Part shown: piece by piece, positions 8,874 through 18,250 of the stretch
Layout: each line of letters starts with the position of its first letter
How positions within the stretch are numbered: the first letter of the stretch is position 1
NCBI GenBank assembly: GCA_017983635.1
Contig: JAGOBA010000001.1
Coordinates: forward strand, 434,001 to 498,000
DNA length: 64,000 bases
Origin: Alphaproteobacteria bacterium
Lineage (GTDB): Bacteria; Pseudomonadota; Alphaproteobacteria; Micropepsales; Micropepsaceae
Direction: 5' to 3'
Program-made: the position numbers and the translations under genes
The notes under the pieces: generated by a model
The model's database searches: none
Seen by the model: the letters and a program-made list of their open reading frames with translations, nothing else
What the model was told of the DNA's origin: nothing

Positions 8874-9359
8874 GTGTTGGAAGATCCCACCTTTTGGGTT
8901 GCCGTCGGCACGGTATTGTTCGTCGCGCTGCTCGTTTGGCAGAAGGTGCCCGTGATGGTCGCCAAGATGCTCGACGACCGCTCAGCCGCGATCAAAGGCG
9001 AACTCGACGACGCGAAGCGTCTCCGCGCCGAAGCCGAGGCGTTGCTCGCCGAATATAAGAAAAAGACCGCCAATGCCGCGCAAGAAGCGCAAGCGATCAT
9101 CGACGGGGCGAAGGCGTCCGCCGAGCGCATGGCTGCGGACGCGCGCACGCAGCTTCAGGTGCAGATCGAACGCCGGACGAAGATGGCGGAGCAGAAGATC
9201 GCGCAAGCGGAAGCCGAAGCAATTGCCGATGTGCGTGCTGCTGCAACGTCGGTTGCGAGCGCTGCGGCTAGCGCTGTGATCGGCAAGCAGATGACCGAGG
9301 CCAGGGGCGATGCACTGGTCGACGGCGCGATCCGCGACCTTCGCGCCAAGCTGCACTGA
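8874..9359 (+). CDS. atpF: F0F1 ATP synthase subunit b
   Basis: A 161-residue peripheral-stalk subunit b. It has one N-terminal membrane helix (FWVAVGTVLFVALLVWQKVP) and a long amphipathic helix rich in Ala, Glu, Lys and Arg. It starts at GTG 8874 after a GGAG ribosome site. It is the last gene of the F0 operon here; the F1 genes are not in the window, as is usual when F0 and F1 operons are split in alphaproteobacteria. Confidence 0.95.
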   Translation: MLEDPTFWVAVGTVLFVALLVWQKVPVMVAKMLDDRSAAIKGELDDAKRLRAEAEALLAEYKKKTANAAQEAQAIIDGAKASAERMAADARTQLQVQIERRTKMAEQKIAQAEAEAIADVRAAATSVASAAASAVIGKQMTEARGDALVDGAIRDLRAKLH

Positions 9360-9471
9360 CCGCCGAGCCGGGGAATACGACGCAAACCGTCGGTCAATTC
9401 GGCTTGTCTTATTGACGTAAATCAATGCGCAGGCACGGCAATCGAGCAATATTGCGCTCGACGCCTGGAGG

Positions 9472-9756
9472 GTGCGAGCGTTGTCACCAGATCATTCCTA
9501 CGATTCACCATTCGCGACGCTGCCTGTGGCGAACGATGACTTCGCAGCGGCCGATTTGCGCTTGGCAACGGCCGACGACCTACGGCGGCTGTTTGGCGAA
9601 CTCCGGGGACATCATGTAGCTGACCTGCTTGCCGGTCGTCCGACAGTGCGCGAAATCGAAGCGGCGGCGTCTTGGTTATCGCACCGCACGAAGCCTCAAG
9701 GGATCGCGGCGGTGCTTGCCTATGTCTTGAATGGCTTTGCGTGGCGTGCCTCGTGA
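9472..9756 (+). CDS. Hypothetical protein
   Basis: A 94-residue reading frame starting at GTG 9472 with a GGAG stretch close upstream. No family was recognised. The middle is acidic (VANDDFAAADLRLATADDLRRLFGEL) and the C-terminus is more hydrophobic. It has no signal peptide or membrane helix. Codon use resembles neighbouring genes, which supports coding, but there is no motif to confirm it. Confidence 0.45.
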   Translation: MRALSPDHSYDSPFATLPVANDDFAAADLRLATADDLRRLFGELRGHHVADLLAGRPTVREIEAAASWLSHRTKPQGIAAVLAYVLNGFAWRAS

Positions 9757-9780
9757 AGGTCGCCTGAGACGCCGACGCCG

Positions 9781-9930
9781 CTACGCGGCTTGGACCGCAC
9801 GGCGAAGCATCGGAAGCGGGGCGCCATAGGTGGCGCGCCGCCAAATCCACTCTAGCGGACCAAAGCGGAAGAGGCTCAGCCAAACCGCGCTCACCACGCA
9901 CTGAAGCGTGAAAAGAACAAGCGCAAACAT
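9781..9930 (-). pseudogene. C-terminal remnant resembling a DUF418 membrane protein
   Basis: A 49-codon minus-strand frame reads MFALVLFTLQCVVSAVWLSLF and then a segment with FRFGPLEWIWRRATYG. The last part is the hallmark C-terminus of DUF418-family membrane proteins, which normally exceed 300 residues. Only the final helix and tail remain; the upstream frame hits a stop within about 25 codons and shows nothing recognisable. It is either a decayed gene end or, less likely, a free small membrane protein. The rest of 9757-10035 shows no other feature. Confidence 0.55.
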
Positions 9931-10035
9931 TGCGCACGCGCACGAAGAGCGCCACCGCGCTATCGCGTCCGCGTTCTCGCTTTGGAAGGTGCGCCATCTT
10001 CATGCCGAGTATGAAGGCAAGCGCTTGATTTCATA

Positions 10036-10554
10036 TCAAGTGGCGGCTTTTCCCAGGGCGCATTGCGCTTCGTGGTCGATGAGCCAGCGCTTTCGCTCGA
10101 TGCCGCCGCCGTAGTGAATGAGGGAGCCGTTCGCGCCGATGAGGCGGTGGCAAGGAACGACGATCGAGACCGGGTTGAAGCCGTTCGCAGCGCCGACGGC
10201 GCGTGATGCGTTCGGCCGGCCGATGATGCGCGCGTGCTCGCTGTAAGTGCGGGTCGAGCCGGCGGGTACCCGTCTGAGTTCGGACCAGCAGCGCCGCTGA
10301 AAATCCGTGCCGAAGTTGATCACGGGAAGCTTGTCGATCGTGCGGGTGTTGCCTTCGAAGTAGCTTTCGAGTGCGTCGGCGAAACGCGAACGCTCGCGTG
10401 CGCGTTTCACTTCGGCACCAGGGAAGTCACGCGCGAGTTCCCCTGCCCTTCTCTCTTCGCGGTCGGCGAAGGCGATGTTCGCGAGCGCTTTACCGTCATG
10501 TGTGATCAGCAAGGGTCCGATCGGCGTCTTGATGCGTTCGACGAAGAGCTGCAT
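10036..10554 (-). CDS. ogt: Methylated-DNA--[protein]-cysteine S-methyltransferase
   Basis: A 172-residue suicide repair protein that moves the methyl group from O6-methylguanine to its own cysteine. The active-site motif PCHRLIG is preceded by IVV; Cys is near residue 136. The DNA-binding part FQRRCWSELRRVPAGSTRTYSEHARIIGRP is typical. The start ATG is one base after the stop of alkA, so both alkylation-repair genes are co-transcribed. No regulatory Ada N-terminal domain is fused. Confidence 0.95.
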   Translation of the reverse strand: MQLFVERIKTPIGPLLITHDGKALANIAFADREERRAGELARDFPGAEVKRARERSRFADALESYFEGNTRTIDKLPVINFGTDFQRRCWSELRRVPAGSTRTYSEHARIIGRPNASRAVGAANGFNPVSIVVPCHRLIGANGSLIHYGGGIERKRWLIDHEAQCALGKAAT

Positions 10555-10555
10555 G

Positions 10556-11419
10556 TCAGTCGCTCAAAGACGCCCAGAGGTGCATCGTCGCGTAGGCGCG
10601 ATACGGTCGCCAAGCTTCGGCGCGGCGCAGTACCTCTTTGTCGCTTGTCGTGCCGAGTGCCTTGCGGACGCCGAGGTCGGAGGCGGGGAAGGCATCCGCG
10701 TGGCCCATCCGCATCGCCATGTAATGGGCGGTCCAGGGGCCGAAGCCGGGTAGATCGGCGACGCGTTCGACGAAGGCATCCAGTGGTTGATCGGCCGATA
10801 ACAGTGTCGGGTCTCGTGCAACCTCGCGGGCGAAGGTTGTGACCGTCGCCGCGCGCCGGGTGGTGAGGCCGAGGCCGTTCAAGTTTACCTCCGCGAGCTG
10901 TTCGGGCTTGGGGAATAGGCGCGTGAGGCTGGACCCACCGCCCGATGAGGTCTTCCCGAACTCGGCTCCGAACTTCTGTGCGATGCGACCCGCGAGCGTT
11001 GACGCGGCGGCGACGCTCACTTGCTGTCCTAGGATGGCGCGCACGCCCAGTTCGAAGGCATCCCAAACGCCTGGGACACGCAAGCCGGGGCGCTTCTTCA
11101 ACAGCGGCGCTAACCGTTCGCTGCGGCGCAGGTGTGTCGCGACCTTCTTGCCCGAGGCGTCGAGGTCGAACAGGCGGCGAAGTTTCTCCTTGATCAAGTC
11201 TTCGGCCGCGCTCGCCGTCGTCGTCACTTCGGCAAGCAATGCGCCATCTGCCGGAGTCACTGCGAGGCGGCCGCGCGTTCGCCCGATCGCAAAGGTGCGG
11301 TGGTAGGTAAGATCTTCGACTTCATCGACGCCTGGGATCGCGCGGGCCGCGAAGAAGCGAAGCAGCGCTGGCCAATCGAAAGGCGGCTCGTAGGTCAGTC
11401 GCCGCGTGAGTTCTGCCAC
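10556..11419 (-). CDS. alkA: DNA-3-methyladenine glycosylase II (AlkA-like)
   Basis: A 287-residue HhH-GPD glycosylase. The N-terminal beta-rich AlkA_N-like domain (LTYEPPFDWPALLRFFAARAIPG) is followed by the helical domain with GVRAILGQQVS, the helix-hairpin-helix LPGFGPWTAHYMAMR and the catalytic Asp in DAFPASDLGV. It excises alkylated bases such as 3-methyladenine. It is followed at once by ogt, making a two-gene alkylation-repair unit. Confidence 0.93.
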   Translation of the reverse strand: MAELTRRLTYEPPFDWPALLRFFAARAIPGVDEVEDLTYHRTFAIGRTRGRLAVTPADGALLAEVTTTASAAEDLIKEKLRRLFDLDASGKKVATHLRRSERLAPLLKKRPGLRVPGVWDAFELGVRAILGQQVSVAAASTLAGRIAQKFGAEFGKTSSGGGSSLTRLFPKPEQLAEVNLNGLGLTTRRAATVTTFAREVARDPTLLSADQPLDAFVERVADLPGFGPWTAHYMAMRMGHADAFPASDLGVRKALGTTSDKEVLRRAEAWRPYRAYATMHLWASLSD

Positions 11420-11422
11420 GCC

Positions 11423-12091
11423 TCAGTCGCCGGCGATCAGCGTTTGGATGACCCACTTGCCCTTCCGCTTTTCGAAAATGGCGCGGTACTCGATGGGGCT
11501 GCGGACATCCGACGAAAGTACGTAGCCGCGTTGGCCGTTGGCGGTTTTGACCTCGTCCCAGTCGTTCGGGCTGGCTTCGTGTTGCATCTTGCCGGCGGAA
11601 TTGACGACTTCGAGCAGGTCGTAACTCAGCTTTGCGATTGGGCGCGCGGTGGCGTTCGGCTTCTCGCGCAGGAGTGCCGCCTGGTTCGTCACGACGACGT
11701 ACGAAAATGCATCGAGGCCGTCGGGGAACGCGGCGAAGGCGTAGGGAGCGGCGAAGCCGCCGGGTGCGATGAACTTACCACCTTTGTCGACGATGAGCGC
11801 GAGCACGCTCCAGACTTTCGTGTCTTTGTCGAACGGCTTCCACATCTGGTGGAACTCGGGCCCGCCGTAGCCCCCGCCAAAGTTTAGATGGATGTCGGAG
11901 GCGAGGTAGGAGAAAAGCTTCGCCGCATCTTTGCGGGCGATGACGGCTTTCAGCTCGTTGCGGAACTGAACGAAGGACGGGTCTTTCGCCGCCTCATCGA
12001 TTGGCGGCAAGCGGGTCGGGGCCGGGGGTTCCGCCGCATGAGCTGCGGCGGTGAGAGCAATCATGGCAATGCAAAGCCAACGGGCCATCAT
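11423..12091 (-). CDS. Secreted hypothetical protein with possible SH3-like C-terminus
   Basis: A 222-residue protein with a clear signal peptide (MMARWLCIAMIALTAAAHAA, cleavage after AHA). The mature part has FRNELKAVIARKDAAKLFSYLA and, near the end, a pattern like bacterial SH3 modules (ANGQRGYVLSSDVRSP), followed by RAIFEKRKGKWVIQTLIAGD. It likely acts in the periplasm; the role is not known. Its start overlaps the stop of the upstream nucleotidyltransferase-like gene by 4 bases, and its stop is 3 bases from alkA, so it sits in one transcription unit. Confidence 0.8.
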   Translation of the reverse strand: MMARWLCIAMIALTAAAHAAEPPAPTRLPPIDEAAKDPSFVQFRNELKAVIARKDAAKLFSYLASDIHLNFGGGYGGPEFHQMWKPFDKDTKVWSVLALIVDKGGKFIAPGGFAAPYAFAAFPDGLDAFSYVVVTNQAALLREKPNATARPIAKLSYDLLEVVNSAGKMQHEASPNDWDEVKTANGQRGYVLSSDVRSPIEYRAIFEKRKGKWVIQTLIAGD

Positions 12092-12669
12092 GCGGCTTCC
12101 TCTTTCGCGAAACGTACTGTCGGCCAGTCTCGCATATAGCGCGCGGCCTTTTCCAGATAGCGGGCGCGCGGCGGGCCTTGCCAGAGCGGGTTCGGGCGGA
12201 TCAGACGGTCGAAGATGTCGTCGAGGCCCCGCGGCGCGAAGATATCAACGCCGCTCGCGGCCGGGCGGACGCCGACCATACAGGCGGGCATCAGGAACTG
12301 CTTGATGCCGTCGCAGGACGCGTGCAGCTGCGGATAGGGGATGCCGAACTTCTTAGGGTACCAGAGATGGACGCGGGCTTGGTTTCTGAGTTGCACTTCT
12401 CGCTTGGCGAAGGCGAAGTGTTTTGCAGCGCGTTTGATCCAGTGGTCTTCGGCTTCCTCGGATGTATCGGGGTCGAAGTAGAAGAGGTCGTAGTCCAGGA
12501 TGCCGTGACCGTGCGGGCGGCCTTCGAGCTTGTTCCAGACGGTTTGGAACAGCACGCCGCTGACAAGCCAGAGGTCGGGTGCCTCAAACGTCCCCATCGC
12601 CGCAAGCAGTGCGGCGATGTCGGGATCGCTTGTGACGATTTCGCGGAATGCAGCCTCGCGCTGCGCCAT
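12088..12669 (-). CDS. Nucleotidyltransferase-family protein
   Basis: A 193-residue cytoplasmic protein. It contains LWLVSGVLFQTVWNKLEGRPHGHGILDYDLFYFDPD, where the paired acidic residues DYD after a Gly-rich stretch resemble the metal-binding centre of uncharacterised bacterial nucleotidyltransferases. It also has RVHLWYPKKFGIPYPQL. The ATG at 12669 overlaps the stop of the upstream membrane-protein gene by one base. The long open frame beyond this start is antisense and was not used. The substrate is unknown. Confidence 0.75.
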   Translation of the reverse strand: MAQREAAFREIVTSDPDIAALLAAMGTFEAPDLWLVSGVLFQTVWNKLEGRPHGHGILDYDLFYFDPDTSEEAEDHWIKRAAKHFAFAKREVQLRNQARVHLWYPKKFGIPYPQLHASCDGIKQFLMPACMVGVRPAASGVDIFAPRGLDDIFDRLIRPNPLWQGPPRARYLEKAARYMRDWPTVRFAKEEAA

Positions 12670-13412
12670 CACGACTGCGTCAGGAATTGCGCGAACGCGA
12701 TCCAGGCTGCAGGGCTGGCGAAGGCCCAGGTAACGGCGATATGGGTCGCGACGAGGATGGCGGCTGCGTACCAGTAGGCGGGATGGATTCGCTTCGACTG
12801 AACTTGATCGTACGCCATTGCCACGACGAGCAGCAGTTCGGTGACGAACATCCCGCCTTGCGGACCCCACGCGGCCACACCGAGCGGGACGGCGAGGCGG
12901 CCGGTGCCGGGCCCCGTGACCGAGAACATCGCGGCGAGCATCAGGCGCTTGTGCCAGTCGCTGTGGCTCCTGTTCCACAGCGCCATCGCCACCAACATCA
13001 GCGAGCCCGTCATACCGATCAGAGGCAACGCCATGAAGGCGAGCGGTGGCGGCGCCTCCGGCGGTACGTGGCCGAGTTCGCCGGCCTTGATCGCAGTCCA
13101 GTAGCCCAACATCGCCATGAGGCCGAACAGCAACGCGCCCATCATGCCCAATTGGCGGTGCAGGGCGTGGTTGTTGTTTGAGATCAGCGCGGCTTGCGTG
13201 ACGAAGAGGACCATCCAAAGCGTGCCGACGACGCCATGCGCGAACGACAATGCCGACAGCGGCGGCACTGGGGCCTGGATCACGGGCTTGAGGTAGAACG
13301 ACGGGGCGAAGCCCAAGAACAGGATCGTCACCGAGACGATCGACATGATGAGGAAGAAACGCGATTCCGATTGGAACCGGCTCTTGCCCGCTTGTGCGTC
13401 CAATGTGGTCAT
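12669..13412 (-). CDS. Multi-pass membrane protein of unknown function
   Basis: A 247-residue protein with about seven hydrophobic segments. They include FFLIMSIVSVTILFLGFA, LSFAHGVVGTLWMVLFVTQ, MGALLFGLMAMLGYW and a C-terminal ILVATHIAVTWAFASPA. His residues in the helices (FAHG, HRQLG, WHKRLML) recall haem-binding or DUF2306-like membrane proteins, but this is not certain. It starts 7 bases after gcvPB on the same strand and may be read from the glycine-cleavage promoter. Confidence 0.7.
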   Translation of the reverse strand: MTTLDAQAGKSRFQSESRFFLIMSIVSVTILFLGFAPSFYLKPVIQAPVPPLSALSFAHGVVGTLWMVLFVTQAALISNNNHALHRQLGMMGALLFGLMAMLGYWTAIKAGELGHVPPEAPPPLAFMALPLIGMTGSLMLVAMALWNRSHSDWHKRLMLAAMFSVTGPGTGRLAVPLGVAAWGPQGGMFVTELLLVVAMAYDQVQSKRIHPAYWYAAAILVATHIAVTWAFASPAAWIAFAQFLTQS

Positions 13413-13418
13413 GCGCGC

Positions 13419-14990
13419 CTACTCCGCCGCTTGGGCCTTTGTGACTGGAGGGCTCCAACGCAGGACGGGTTTGCGGGCGGCCGCGGTTTCGTCGAGGCGT
13501 CGGCGCGGGGCGAAGTGCGGCGCGCCTTCGAAGCGTGCGGTGTTGCCGGCTTTCGCCTCCGCCGTCAGGCCACGCATGACCTTGATGAATTCGTCGAGCG
13601 CGTACTTCGATTCCGTCTCCGTGGGTTCGACCAGCATCGCGCCGTGGACAACGAGCGGGAAGTACATCGTCATCGGGTGGTAGCCCTCGTCGATCAGCGC
13701 CTTGGCGATGTCGAGCGTGGTGACGCCGGTGTCCTTCAGGAAGCTGTCGTCAAACAGCGCTTCGTGCATGCATGGACCGTTGCCGAAGGGGGCGGAGATA
13801 TCGTTCTTGAGCGACGCCAAGATGTAGTTCGCATTCAGCACGGCATCGCCCGCGACCTGCGCCAGACCGTCGGCGCCGTGGCTGAGCATGTAAGTCATTG
13901 CGCGGGTGAACATGCCCATCTGGCCGTGGAAGGCGCACATGCGGCCGAAGGGGGCCGCGTCGTGCGTTTTGGCGGCACGTTCGTCTTCGATCAGCTCGAA
14001 GCCGCGTTCGCCGTGCACGATCAGCGGCAGCGGTGCGTAGGGTGCGAGTGCGGCCGATAGTACGACCGGGCCCGCGCCGGGGCCGCCGCCGCCGTGCGGC
14101 GTCGAGAACGTCTTGTGCAGGTTGATGTGCATCGCGTCGATGCCCAGGTCGCCCGGGCGGACGCGGCCAACGATGGCGTTGAAGTTGGCGCCGTCGCAGT
14201 AGAAATAGGCGCCGGCCTTATGCACGGCCGCGGAGATTTCGAGCATCTCGCTTTCGAACAGGCCGCAGGTGTTCGGGTTCGTCAGCATGATGGCCGCGAC
14301 GTGCGGGCCGAGCTTGGCCTTCAAGGCTTCGAGATCGACGCGGCCGCGATCATTGGCGGGGACTTCTTCCACCGTGTAGCCGACGAGTGCGGCCGTGGCG
14401 GGGTTCGTGCCGTGTGCGGATTCGGGGACGAGGACGACGTTGCGCTTCTGGCCGTGTGCTTCGTGCGCGGCTTTGATCGCCATCAGGCCGCAGAGTTCGC
14501 CGTGGGCGCCGGCCTTCGGGCTCATCGCCACCGCCGGCATGTTCGTCAGCATCTTCAGCCAGTGGGCGAGATGATCAATCAGACCGAGCGCGCCTTGGAT
14601 CGTGGAGACGGGCTGCAGCGGGTGGATGTCGGCGAAACCCGGAAGCCGCGCCATCTTTTCGTTGAGGCGCGGGTTGTGTTTCATCGTGCAGGAGCCCAGC
14701 GGATAAAAGCCGCTGTCGATCGCGTAGTTCTTGCGGCTCAGGCGCACGTAGTGGCGCACGACCTCGGGTTCGCTGAGGCCGGGTAAGCCGATCGGGCCGC
14801 GACGGCGCAGACCGCCGAGGCGGTCGCGCTTCAGTTCGGGTTCCGGCAGGTCAACGCCGGACTTGCCGGTGCGGCCGAGTTCGAAGATCAGCGGTTCTTC
14901 ATGGTCGAGCCCGCGGTGACCGGAGATCGTGGCGAGTTCGGCGTGCGGAACGGCGGTGCCCGTCGTCGGGCGGCCTTGCTTGTTCATCAT
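13419..14990 (-). CDS. gcvPB: Glycine dehydrogenase (decarboxylating) subunit 2
   Basis: The 523-residue beta part of P-protein in organisms with a split glycine dehydrogenase. The PLP-binding Lys lies in [20 protein letters not shown]. Other P-protein motifs are [12 protein letters not shown] and [13 protein letters not shown]-protein decarboxylates glycine and passes the aminomethyl group to the lipoyl arm of GcvH. Its start overlaps the end of gcvPA by 4 bases. Confidence 0.97.
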   Translation of the reverse strand: MMNKQGRPTTGTAVPHAELATISGHRGLDHEEPLIFELGRTGKSGVDLPEPELKRDRLGGLRRRGPIGLPGLSEPEVVRHYVRLSRKNYAIDSGFYPLGSCTMKHNPRLNEKMARLPGFADIHPLQPVSTIQGALGLIDHLAHWLKMLTNMPAVAMSPKAGAHGELCGLMAIKAAHEAHGQKRNVVLVPESAHGTNPATAALVGYTVEEVPANDRGRVDLEALKAKLGPHVAAIMLTNPNTCGLFESEMLEISAAVHKAGAYFYCDGANFNAIVGRVRPGDLGIDAMHINLHKTFSTPHGGGGPGAGPVVLSAALAPYAPLPLIVHGERGFELIEDERAAKTHDAAPFGRMCAFHGQMGMFTRAMTYMLSHGADGLAQVAGDAVLNANYILASLKNDISAPFGNGPCMHEALFDDSFLKDTGVTTLDIAKALIDEGYHPMTMYFPLVVHGAMLVEPTETESKYALDEFIKVMRGLTAEAKAGNTARFEGAPHFAPRRRLDETAAARKPVLRWSPPVTKAQAAE

Positions 14991-16306
14991 GAGAGCACCT
15001 TGGTCAGGGCGGCCGCGAAGGCATCGATGTCGGCGGGCGTGGTGGTTTCGGTGACGGCGACGAGCAGGAGGTTCGTCGCGTGGCTGTCGTGCGGTTTCAG
15101 GCGCGAGACGGGAACACCGGCGATGATTTCTTCTTCGGCGAGCGCGTCAACGATCGGCGCGGCGGGCTTCGGTAGTTTCAGCGTGAACTCGTTGAAGAAC
15201 GTCGGTGTGACCAGCTCGACACCCTTCACGCGGGTGAGTTTGTCGGCGGCCTGGACGGCGCGATCGTGGTTCAGGGCGGCGAGTTTGTGGAAGCCTTCTT
15301 CGCCGAGCAGCGACAAATGGATCGTGAAGGCGAGCACGCAGAGACCGGAGTTCGTGCAGATGTTGCTGGTCGCCTTTTCGCGGCGGATGTGTTGTTCGCG
15401 GGTCGATAGCGTCAGCACGTAGCCGCGGCGGCCTTCGACGTCCGTCGTCTCGCCACAGAGGCGGCCGGGCATTTGGCGCAGGAACTTTTGACGGGTCGCG
15501 AACAGGCCGACATAGGGGCCGCCGAAGTTCAGCGCGTTGCCGATCGACTGGCCCTCACCCACGACAATGTCGGCGCCCATTTCGCCTGGCGGTGTGATGG
15601 CGCCGAGCGAGACGATCTCCGTGACCACCGCGATGAGCAGCGCGCCCTTCGCGTGGGCGGCGTCGGAGAGCGGCGTCAGATCGCGGATCGAGCCGTAGAA
15701 GTCGGGGTTCTGGACGACGAAGCAGGCGGTTTTGTCGTCAAGCGCGGTTTCGTTGCCTTCGACGATTTCGAGCCCGGCGGATTCGGCCGTGGTGCGGACG
15801 GTTTCGACGTAGTGCGGGTGTAGGTTCGGCGAGAGGACGATGCGTTTGCGGTTCGTCACGCGGGCGGCCATCAGCACGCCTTCGGCGGTGGCCGTGGAGC
15901 CGTCGTAGAGGCTGGCGTTCGCGACATCCATGCCGGTCAGCATGGCGACCTGGGTTTGGAATTCGAACAGATATTGCAGCGTGCCCTGCGCGATTTCGGG
16001 TTGATAGGGCGTGTAGCTGGTCAGGAATTCGGAGCGCTGGATCAGGTGGTCGACCGAGGCGGGGACATGGTGGCGGTAGGCGCCGGCGCCGCAGAAGAAG
16101 GGCACGCTGCCGGCCGCGACGTTGCGGGCGGCGAGCTTTGCCATTTGGCGCTCGACCTCGAGTTCGCCGGCGTGCATCGGCAGGTCGGTCAGCGTCGTCA
16201 GGTACGCCGCGCGCGGCACGTCGCGGTAGAGGTCGTCGATCGACTTGGCGCCGATCACGCCCAGCATCGATTTGCGATCGGCATCGGTAAGCGGGAGATA
16301 ACGCAT
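14987..16306 (-). CDS. gcvPA: Glycine dehydrogenase (decarboxylating) subunit 1
   Basis: The 439-residue alpha part of split P-protein. Seen: [36 protein letters not shown] and [18 protein letters not shown], all typical of GcvPA. The PLP Lys resides in the partner subunit. Its start overlaps the gcvH stop by one base and its stop overlaps the gcvPB start, so translation is probably coupled through the whole operon. Confidence 0.97.
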   Translation of the reverse strand: MRYLPLTDADRKSMLGVIGAKSIDDLYRDVPRAAYLTTLTDLPMHAGELEVERQMAKLAARNVAAGSVPFFCGAGAYRHHVPASVDHLIQRSEFLTSYTPYQPEIAQGTLQYLFEFQTQVAMLTGMDVANASLYDGSTATAEGVLMAARVTNRKRIVLSPNLHPHYVETVRTTAESAGLEIVEGNETALDDKTACFVVQNPDFYGSIRDLTPLSDAAHAKGALLIAVVTEIVSLGAITPPGEMGADIVVGEGQSIGNALNFGGPYVGLFATRQKFLRQMPGRLCGETTDVEGRRGYVLTLSTREQHIRREKATSNICTNSGLCVLAFTIHLSLLGEEGFHKLAALNHDRAVQAADKLTRVKGVELVTPTFFNEFTLKLPKPAAPIVDALAEEEIIAGVPVSRLKPHDSHATNLLLVAVTETTTPADIDAFAAALTKVLS

Positions 16307-16677
16307 CAGAGTCCCTTTACGTATTCGTTGTATTCGGCCTCGCTCATCAGGTCCTTGAGCTCGGCGCCGTTTTTGATTTTGAGTTTGAGGAACCAGCCGG
16401 TGCCGGCGGCGTCGGCGTTGACCTTGGCGGGTTCGGCTTCGAGGGCGGAATTCACCTCGACGACTTCGCCGGAGATGGGCGCGTAGACTTCGCTCGCCGC
16501 CTTGACGCTTTCGACGACGGCGGCTTCACCGCCCTTCTCGACCGTTTTGCCGACGGCGGGGAGTTCGACGAAGACGACGTCACCAAGTTGCTCGGCCGCG
16601 TAGGCGGTGATGCCGACGGTCGCGACGTTGCCTTCAACGCGAACCCATTCGTGGTCTTTGGTGTATTTCGTGGTCAT
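16306..16677 (-). CDS. gcvH: Glycine cleavage system H protein
   Basis: A 123-residue lipoyl carrier protein. It begins [16 protein letters not shown]; the lipoylated Lys is in [21 protein letters not shown]. It shuttles the aminomethyl group between P-, T- and L-proteins. The ATG at 16677 is chosen from family alignment; the frame stays open upstream, but that stretch comes from an intergenic repeat. Confidence 0.96.
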   Translation of the reverse strand: MTTKYTKDHEWVRVEGNVATVGITAYAAEQLGDVVFVELPAVGKTVEKGGEAAVVESVKAASEVYAPISGEVVEVNSALEAEPAKVNADAAGTGWFLKLKIKNGAELKDLMSEAEYNEYVKGL

Positions 16678-16721
16678 GGAGCTAGATCTTCCGTGTGCGG
16701 AGCGTTGGCGATGTCGTTTTT

Positions 16722-16801
16722 TCACCACAAAGACACAACGAAGCACGAAGGTTCACGAAGGGCTTTGTGAACCTTCGTGGGCCTTGGTGGCTCTGTGGTG
16801 A
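16722..16801. repeat. Intergenic palindromic repeat (CACCACAAAGACAC type)
   Basis: An 80-base hairpin-forming element between gcvT and gcvH. The centre is a perfect 13-base inverted repeat: CACGAAGGTTCAC at 16744-16756 pairs with GTGAACCTTCGTG at 16767-16779. Outer arms (TCACCACAAAGACAC and its imperfect partner ending CTGTGGTGA) extend the stem. It shares the CACGAAGGTTCACGAAG stretch with the repeats at 43797 and 45595. It could act as a transcription attenuator or mRNA stabiliser within the operon. Confidence 0.8.
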
Positions 16802-16839
16802 GAGTTGTTTGGGCGGCTGCGCCGCCCGCGGCGCATCCA

Positions 16840-17988
16840 TCATGGCTTGTGGAATCTCTTTGGTACGAAAGGCAGGGGCACGACGCGGGCCGGGAGTTTT
16901 TGGCCGCGCACGATCAGGCCCAACTCCGTGCCGTCGTTGGCGACGTCGGGTCTGACGTAACCCATGGCGATCGGGCCGTTGACGCTGGGGCCGAAGCCGC
17001 CGGAGGTGATGCGCCCGGCGGGGGCGCCTGAGCGGTCAACGATTTCAGTGCCTTCGCGGGCGGGGGCGCGGCCGTCGGGTTTGATGCCGACGCGGACGCG
17101 TTTCGCGCCGCTGAAAAGTTGATCCATGATCTTGTCGGCGCCCGGGAAACCTTTTTCCAGCTTGCGGCGCTTGCCGATCGCCCAAGTGAGGTTCGCTTCG
17201 ACGGGTGTCGTCGTTTCGTCGATGTCGTGGCCGTAAAGGCAGAGGCCCGCTTCAAGGCGAAGGCTGTCGCGGGCGCCGAGGCCGATGGGAGCCACCAACG
17301 CGTCGCTGAGCAACACGCGGGCAAAGGCCGTGGCCATCGCGCCGGGGACGGAGATTTCGTAGCCGTCTTCGCCGGTGTAGCCGGAGCGGGAGACGAAGAG
17401 CTGCGTGCGTTCCCACATGAAGTTTTGGATCGTCATGAAGCTCATCGCGGCGGCGCCGGGGATGATGCGGTCCAGAACTTCCGGCGCCTTCGGGCCTTGC
17501 AGCGCGATCAGCGCTTGGCCGTCGAGGCGGTCGAGGCGGGCTTTGCCTTTCAGCTTGCCCGCGATGTGGGCGAAGTCGGCGTCCTTGGTGCCGGCGTTGA
17601 CGACCAGGAACAGTGTCCCCGCAAAGGCCGGATCATGCGGGCGTGTCACCATGAAGTCGTCGCGGATGCCGCCTTCGTCGTTCAGCAGCATCGTGTAGCG
17701 GATCTGGCCGGGCTTTAGGCCCTTGATCTCGCCCGGCGTCAGCGTTTCGAGCAGCGCCGCAATCTCGTCGTGGCCGCCCGGACCTTCGAGCCGCAGGAAC
17801 GCCTGGCCCATGTGCGAGACGTCGAACAATCCCGCTGCGGCGCGGGTGTGCAGGTGCTCCTTCATGATGCCGGCCGGAAACTGCACGGGCATGTCGTAGC
17901 CGGCGAACGACACCATCTTGCCGCCGAGTTCGACGTTCAAGGCGTAGAGCGGTGTGCGCTTCAGATCGTTAGGGGCCGGATCGGCCAT
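16840..17988 (-). CDS. gcvT: Glycine cleavage system T protein (aminomethyltransferase)
   Basis: A 382-residue folate-dependent enzyme that releases ammonia and transfers the methylene group to tetrahydrofolate. It has the N-terminal folate fold (LYALNVELGGKMVSFAGYDMPVQFP), FDVSHMGQAFLRLEG, and the C-terminal barrel with RDSLRLEAGLCLYGHDI and PVEANLTWAI. The ATG at 17988 has a good purine-rich ribosome site (GGAAAGAG); a TTG five codons upstream is less likely. It is the first gene of the operon, about 60 bases after a tandem glycine riboswitch. Confidence 0.97.
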   Translation of the reverse strand: MADPAPNDLKRTPLYALNVELGGKMVSFAGYDMPVQFPAGIMKEHLHTRAAAGLFDVSHMGQAFLRLEGPGGHDEIAALLETLTPGEIKGLKPGQIRYTMLLNDEGGIRDDFMVTRPHDPAFAGTLFLVVNAGTKDADFAHIAGKLKGKARLDRLDGQALIALQGPKAPEVLDRIIPGAAAMSFMTIQNFMWERTQLFVSRSGYTGEDGYEISVPGAMATAFARVLLSDALVAPIGLGARDSLRLEAGLCLYGHDIDETTTPVEANLTWAIGKRRKLEKGFPGADKIMDQLFSGAKRVRVGIKPDGRAPAREGTEIVDRSGAPAGRITSGGFGPSVNGPIAMGYVRPDVANDGTELGLIVRGQKLPARVVPLPFVPKRFHKP

Positions 17989-18049
17989 GAGGTCTCTTTC
18001 CAAACAGGTTTCGCGATGCTCCTCCGCCGCGACGACGGCCGCGGGTTCG

Positions 18050-18246
18050 GTGCACCCCTGTCTGTCATGAGGACCTGAGAGATTTCGCGAGCGGTTTCCC
18101 CCTCGCCTACCCCGTCGGTGGAGCGCCGAGATTTTGGGCGCTCGCTTTCCAGACTGTCATCGCCTTTGCGGTCCCGGGTGCCTGAGAGATTCCAGGGCGG
18201 TTGCTCCTTCGGCGGCAGGGCAACGCCCTACTCTCTTCCGCAAAGG
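18050..18246 (-). promoter_or_regulatory. Tandem glycine riboswitch
   Basis: On the minus strand two glycine aptamers follow each other. The first runs from about 18245 to 18164 and contains GCCGCCGAAGGAGCAA and GGAATCTCTCAGGCA. Its outer stem is closed by CTTTGCGG pairing with CCGCAAAG. The second runs from about 18150 to 18052 and contains CACCGACGGGGTAGGCG, AAATCTCTCAGGTCC and ACAGACAGGGG. These are the conserved core sequences of gcvT-type aptamers. Glycine binding normally switches on the cleavage operon. The expression platform lies between the second aptamer and gcvT. Confidence 0.92.
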
Positions 18247-18250
18247 GTCG

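Noticed and set aside
12670-13458. Upstream extension of the nucleotidyltransferase frame
   Set aside because: It overlaps the full membrane-protein gene in another frame and reads as Arg/Pro-rich shadow sequence; ATG 12669 fits the coupled arrangement.
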